A stretch of DNA of 11,210 nt from DATLWR01 sp035576205 (lineage in GTDB: Bacteria > Pseudomonadota > Zetaproteobacteria > Mariprofundales > Mariprofundaceae), in NCBI GenBank assembly GCA_035576205.1, contig DATLWR010000013.1, positions 1-11,210 on the forward strand, written 5' to 3'. Positions 7,676 through 11,210 of this stretch are shown here, in pieces. Both the position numbers and the translations under genes were made by a program. A model generated the notes under the pieces. It saw only the letters and a program-made list of their open reading frames with translations, was not told where the DNA came from and did no database searches. How positions within the stretch are numbered: the stretch's first letter is position 1; every line of letters starts with the position of its first letter.

Positions 7676-10600
7676 ATGATCGGCCGGCTGATCGACCTGT
7701 CGCTGCGCAACAAGCTGATCGTACTGCTGGCCACGGCCGTGCTATTGGTCGCCGGGCTGTTTGCACTGAAGAAAATTCCGCTCGACGCGATTCCCGACCT
7801 CTCCGACGTGCAGGTGATCGTCTTCACCAAGTATCCGGGGCAGGCGCCGCAGGTGGTCGAGGATCAGGTCACCTATCCGCTGACCACGGCGATGCTGGCC
7901 GTGCCGCATGCCAAGGTGGTGCGCGGTTATTCCTTCTTCGGCTTCTCCTTCGTTTACGTCATCTTCGACGACGGCACCGACATCTACTGGGCACGCTCGA
8001 GGGTGCTCGAATACCTCAACTATGTCGCCGACCGGCTACCGGCAGGTGTGGCGCCGACCCTCGGCCCTGATGCGACCGGTGTCGGCTGGATCTACGAGTA
8101 CGCGCTGGTCGATCACTCCGGCAAGCATGATCTGGCCGAGTTGCGTTCGATCCAGGACTGGTACCTGCGCTATGCGTTGCAGACGGTGCCGGGGGTCGCG
8201 GAAGTGGCCAGCATCGGCGGTTATGTGAAGCAGTACCAGGTCGAGGTCGATCCCAACGCACTGGCCGAATACAGCATCCCGCTCGCCAAGGTGAGGCAGG
8301 CGATCCTGCGTTCCAACAACGATGTCGGTGGCCGCCTCATCGAGATGGGCGAGACGGAATTCATGGTGCGTGGCAAGGGCTATCTGAAGGGCATCAGGGA
8401 TCTCGAGGGCATCCCTGTCGGCGTCGATGCGCACGGCACGCCGATCCTGCTGCGCAACGTGGCGCAGGTACATCTCGGGCCGGAACTCAGGCGCGGGCTG
8501 GCGGAACTGGACGGCGAGGGCGAGGTGGCCGGCGGCGTGGTCGTCATGCGCTTTGGTGCGAACGCGCTGACCACCATCAAGGCGGTGCGCAAGAAGCTCG
8601 ACGAACTGAAGGCGGGCCTGCCGGAAGGGGTCGAGATCGTGCCGACCTACGACCGCGGCGGCCTGATTGAGCGGGCGGTCTACAACCTGCAATGGAAGCT
8701 GCTCGAGGAGTCGCTGGTGGTGGCACTGATCTGCCTGCTGTTCCTGATGCATGTGCGCAGCGCCATCGTGGCGGTCATCAGCCTGCCCGTCGGTATCCTC
8801 ATCGCCTTCCTGATCATGTACTGGCAGGGCATTTCGGCCAATATCATGAGCCTGGGCGGCATCGCCATCGCCATCGGCGCGATGATCGATGGCGCGATCG
8901 TCATGATCGAGAATGCCCACAAGCATCTGGAAAAGGCCGGCGAACATGTCACCCCGGCCGAACGCTGGGCGGTGGTCGCCACGGCCGCACGCGAGGTCGG
9001 GCCGGCCCTGTTCTTCAGCTTGCTGATTATCACCGTCTCCTTCCTGCCGGTGTTCACGCTGGGGGCGCAGGAGGGGCGGTTGTTCTCACCGCTCGCCTTC
9101 ACCAAGACCTATGCCATGGCGGCCGCTGCCGTGCTGGCCGTGACTCTGGTGCCAGTGCTGATGGGCCTGTTCATTCGTGGCCGCATCCCAAGCGAAGCGG
9201 GCAATCCCATCAATGCCTGGCTGAAAAAAGCGCATGCACCGGCACTGGCAAGGGCCATGCGCCACCCGCTGGCGACGGTGGCGGCCGCCGTGTTGCTGTT
9301 GCTGCTGACCCTTTATCCGGTCATGAAGGTCGGTTCCGAGTTCATGCCGCCGCTCGACGAGGGCGACATTCTCTACATGCCGACCACCTTCCCGGGCATC
9401 TCCATTACCAAGGCGAAGGAGCTGCTGCAGCAGACCGACCGCATCCTGAAGACCTTCCCGGAGGTCGAATCGGTGTTCGGCAAGGTCGGCCGTGCCGACA
9501 CGGCGACCGATCCGGCTCCACTCTCCATGCTGGAGACGATCGTGCGGCTGAAACCGAAGGATCAGTGGCCCGATCCCTCCAGGACCACCCGGCAGCTGAT
9601 GCAACAGATGGATGCGGCGATCCAGTTCCCGGGACTTGCCAATGCCTGGACCTATCCGATCAAGACGCGCATCGACATGCTCTCCACCGGTATCAAGACG
9701 CCGATCGGCATCAAGGTTTCCGGCCCTGATCTCAATGTGCTGCAGCAGATCGGCGAACAGGTCGAGCGGGCACTGAAGCAGTTGCCGGAGACCGCCTCGG
9801 CGTTCAGCGATCGCGCCGCCGGCGGCTACTACCTCGACATCGATATCAAGCGCAGCGAGGCGGCCCGCTACGGACTGACGGTGGGTGACATCGAGGACGT
9901 GATCTCCTCGGCCATCGGCGGCATGAACGTGACGCAGACGGTCGAGGGGCTGGAGCGCTATCCGGTCAACCTGCGCTACCCGCGCGATTACCGTTCCGAC
10001 CCTGACGCATTGAAGCGGGTGCTGATCCCGACACCGACGGGGGCGCAGATTCCGCTCATCGCGGTGGCCGATATCGAGATTCACCGCGGTCCGCCGGTGA
10101 TCAAGAGCGAGAACGCGCGCCCCAATGCCTGGGTTTATGTCGATATCGCGGGTAGCGATATCGGCGGCTACGTGGCGAAGGCGAAACAGATCGTGGCTGA
10201 GCATGTGAAGCTGCCGCCCGGCTATACGCTGGAGTGGTCCGGCCAGTTCGAGTACATGCAGCGAGCGGCGGCGGCCCTGCGTATCGTCGTGCCGGCCACG
10301 CTGCTGCTGATCCTGCTGCTGCTCTACTTCAATTTCGGCAATGTCACCGCGCCGCTGGTGGTGATGCTCTCCGTGCCCTTCGCACTGATCGGCGGCTTCT
10401 GGCTGGTCTGGGGGCTCGGCTACAACCTGTCGGTGGCGGTGGCGGTCGGTTTCATCGCGCTCGCCGGTGTCGCCACCGAGATCGGAGTGCTGGTGCTTAC
10501 CTTCATCGACCAGGCGGTAGCCGGGAAGCGTGCCGAGGGCGGCCTCCCCGGAGTCGGCGGCAGGCTCGATCGCGAGTTACTGTGGCGGGCCATCGAGGCG

Positions 10601-10828
10601 GGCGTCGAGCGGCGGGTGCGGCCGATCGGCATGACCGCGACCGCCGTGATCGCCGGCCTGTTGCCGATCATGTGGGGAGCCGGTACCGGCAGCGATGTCA
10701 TGCAGCGCATCGCCGCCCCGATGATCGGCGGCATGGTCACCACGACGCTGTTGAGCCTCGTCGTACTGCCGGTGATCTACGGGCTGATTCTGCAATTTCA
10801 GGAACACAGGAAAGGAGAAACACAATGA
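7676..10828 (+). CDS. cusA: Heavy-metal RND inner-membrane pump, CusA type (Cu+/Ag+)
   Basis: This proton-driven trimeric antiporter takes up Cu+ or Ag+ from periplasm and cytoplasm and feeds the channel. At 1050 residues it matches E. coli CusA (1047), with the usual twelve membrane helices and two large periplasmic loops. The three methionines of the CusA substrate site are kept as Met568 (ILYM), Met618 (PLSM) and Met668 (RIDML), pointing to monovalent metal rather than Co/Zn/Cd. Relay methionines recalled for CusA also recur: Met391, 403, 410, 481, 496, 750 and 1009. Met271 is replaced by Leu. Of the proton-relay triad, Asp405 (GAMID) and Glu935 (ATE) are present, but the lysine of E. coli CusA (K984) is Ile984 here (VRPIGMT). 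The start follows GGGGGTGG. The stop overlaps the next ATG as ATGA. Confidence 0.95.
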   Translation: MIGRLIDLSLRNKLIVLLATAVLLVAGLFALKKIPLDAIPDLSDVQVIVFTKYPGQAPQVVEDQVTYPLTTAMLAVPHAKVVRGYSFFGFSFVYVIFDDGTDIYWARSRVLEYLNYVADRLPAGVAPTLGPDATGVGWIYEYALVDHSGKHDLAELRSIQDWYLRYALQTVPGVAEVASIGGYVKQYQVEVDPNALAEYSIPLAKVRQAILRSNNDVGGRLIEMGETEFMVRGKGYLKGIRDLEGIPVGVDAHGTPILLRNVAQVHLGPELRRGLAELDGEGEVAGGVVVMRFGANALTTIKAVRKKLDELKAGLPEGVEIVPTYDRGGLIERAVYNLQWKLLEESLVVALICLLFLMHVRSAIVAVISLPVGILIAFLIMYWQGISANIMSLGGIAIAIGAMIDGAIVMIENAHKHLEKAGEHVTPAERWAVVATAAREVGPALFFSLLIITVSFLPVFTLGAQEGRLFSPLAFTKTYAMAAAAVLAVTLVPVLMGLFIRGRIPSEAGNPINAWLKKAHAPALARAMRHPLATVAAAVLLLLLTLYPVMKVGSEFMPPLDEGDILYMPTTFPGISITKAKELLQQTDRILKTFPEVESVFGKVGRADTATDPAPLSMLETIVRLKPKDQWPDPSRTTRQLMQQMDAAIQFPGLANAWTYPIKTRIDMLSTGIKTPIGIKVSGPDLNVLQQIGEQVERALKQLPETASAFSDRAAGGYYLDIDIKRSEAARYGLTVGDIEDVISSAIGGMNVTQTVEGLERYPVNLRYPRDYRSDPDALKRVLIPTPTGAQIPLIAVADIEIHRGPPVIKSENARPNAWVYVDIAGSDIGGYVAKAKQIVAEHVKLPPGYTLEWSGQFEYMQRAAAALRIVVPATLLLILLLLYFNFGNVTAPLVVMLSVPFALIGGFWLVWGLGYNLSVAVAVGFIALAGVATEIGVLVLTFIDQAVAGKRAEGGLPGVGGRLDRELLWRAIEAGVERRVRPIGMTATAVIAGLLPIMWGAGTGSDVMQRIAAPMIGGMVTTTLLSLVVLPVIYGLILQFQEHRKGETQ
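10813..10817 (+). promoter_or_regulatory. Ribosome-binding site of the terminal Met-rich gene, inside the pump gene
   Basis: AGGAG lies seven bases before the ATG at 10825, within the last codons of the pump gene. The start therefore has its own initiation signal besides coupling through the ATGA overlap. Confidence 0.65.
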
Positions 10829-11210
10829 AAATGAAATCGTTCGCAATGCTGGCGGCGCTGCTGTTGCCGCTGACTGCGCTGGCCGCCGATGGCGATATGC
10901 ACGGTTCGATGTCTCACGATATGTCCGGTATGCAGGGCGGCATGCAGGAAAGCATGGATGGCGGTATGCCGATGCAGGAGATGTCGCCGCAGATGTTCAT
11001 GAAGAAGGTCGAGGTGGACGGCTATACGGTCAGCTTTCATGTCATGCCGGCAAGTGAAGGCATGCAGCACGGCGGTAGCCACAACTTCATGGTGAAGATC
11101 GAGAAGGGTGGCGCGGTGCTGGCACCCGTGGCCGTCAATTCGAAGGTGATTGCCCCGGATGGCAAAGCCGTATCGCAGATGATGATGAAGATGGGCGACT
11201 GGTACATGGC
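10825..11210 (+). CDS. Exported methionine-rich protein, likely periplasmic Cu+/Ag+ binder (3' end outside window)
   Basis: The visible 128 residues start with a clear signal peptide, with a MKMKSF n-region, a Leu/Ala core and cleavage near ALAA (about 21). The segment from 25 to 59 holds eleven methionines spaced mostly three or four apart, with two histidines. In total 22 of 128 residues are Met. After this comes a folded beta-rich part (about 60-128: VDGYTVSFHVMP, GGSHNFMVKIEKGG, NSKVIAPDGK, MMMKMGDWYM), resembling small unnamed periplasmic proteins of the YtkA/FixH-like immunoglobulin type. It does not look like the CusF OB-fold, but it occupies the place where a metallochaperone serving the pump would be expected. 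Translation overlaps the pump stop. Role as Cu+/Ag+ donor or scavenger is inferred from Met content and operon context. Confidence 0.8.
   Translation, partial: MKMKSFAMLAALLLPLTALAADGDMHGSMSHDMSGMQGGMQESMDGGMPMQEMSPQMFMKKVEVDGYTVSFHVMPASEGMQHGGSHNFMVKIEKGGAVLAPVAVNSKVIAPDGKAVSQMMMKMGDWYM

Noticed and set aside
9086..10204. Minus-strand open frame of 372 codons opposite the pump gene
   Set aside because: Arg/His/Asp-rich shadow translation inside the conserved CusA-like gene.

Overview
The window reads as proteobacterial chromosome. Most of it is GC-rich, roughly 65 % by eye. It carries proteobacterial families: SlyX, a nickel-type glyoxalase I, a Cus/Czc-type tripartite RND exporter and a class I cytochrome c. 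I cannot settle between Alpha-, Beta- and Gammaproteobacteria. The conserved gene next to the glyoxalase recalls alphaproteobacterial homologues, while SlyX looks more beta/gamma-like. No RNA gene, transposase, CRISPR array or origin is visible.

Left part (1-1495): the 3' end of an exported or anchored mono-heme cytochrome c is followed two bases later by gloA, both on the + strand. A minus-strand gene of unknown function converges on them. It lies in a markedly AT-richer island (about 42 % GC by hand count over 841-1200) and encodes a HEPN-like R-x4-H motif.

Middle part (1496-4353, minus strand): slyX is followed by an 865-residue P3A-type plasma-membrane proton-pumping ATPase with all catalytic motifs intact. 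A 9-bp hairpin spans the slyX stop codon.

Right part (4434-11210, plus strand, divergent from slyX): a monovalent-metal (Cu+/Ag+) efflux operon. Its order is a small exported Met/His/Cys-rich protein, two tandem perfect hairpins, an outer-membrane channel (CusC/CzcC-like), a periplasmic adaptor (CusB-like, with an N-terminal heavy-metal-binding domain and a Met-rich tail), an HME-RND pump (CusA-like, with the three-methionine site) and a second exported, very Met-rich protein that runs off the right edge. Two junctions overlap as ATGA, which implies translational coupling.

Taken together, the RND pump would spend proton motive force to expel Cu+ or Ag+ from periplasm and cytoplasm, with the two Met-rich exported proteins as likely periplasmic metal-handling partners. 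The divergently transcribed ATPase generates proton motive force. That functional link is an inference from gene position only. The most unusual points are the accessory proteins bracketing the pump where a CusF might be expected, loss of the proton-relay lysine in the CusA-like pump, the tandem hairpins before the channel gene, and the HEPN-like gene in its AT-rich island.
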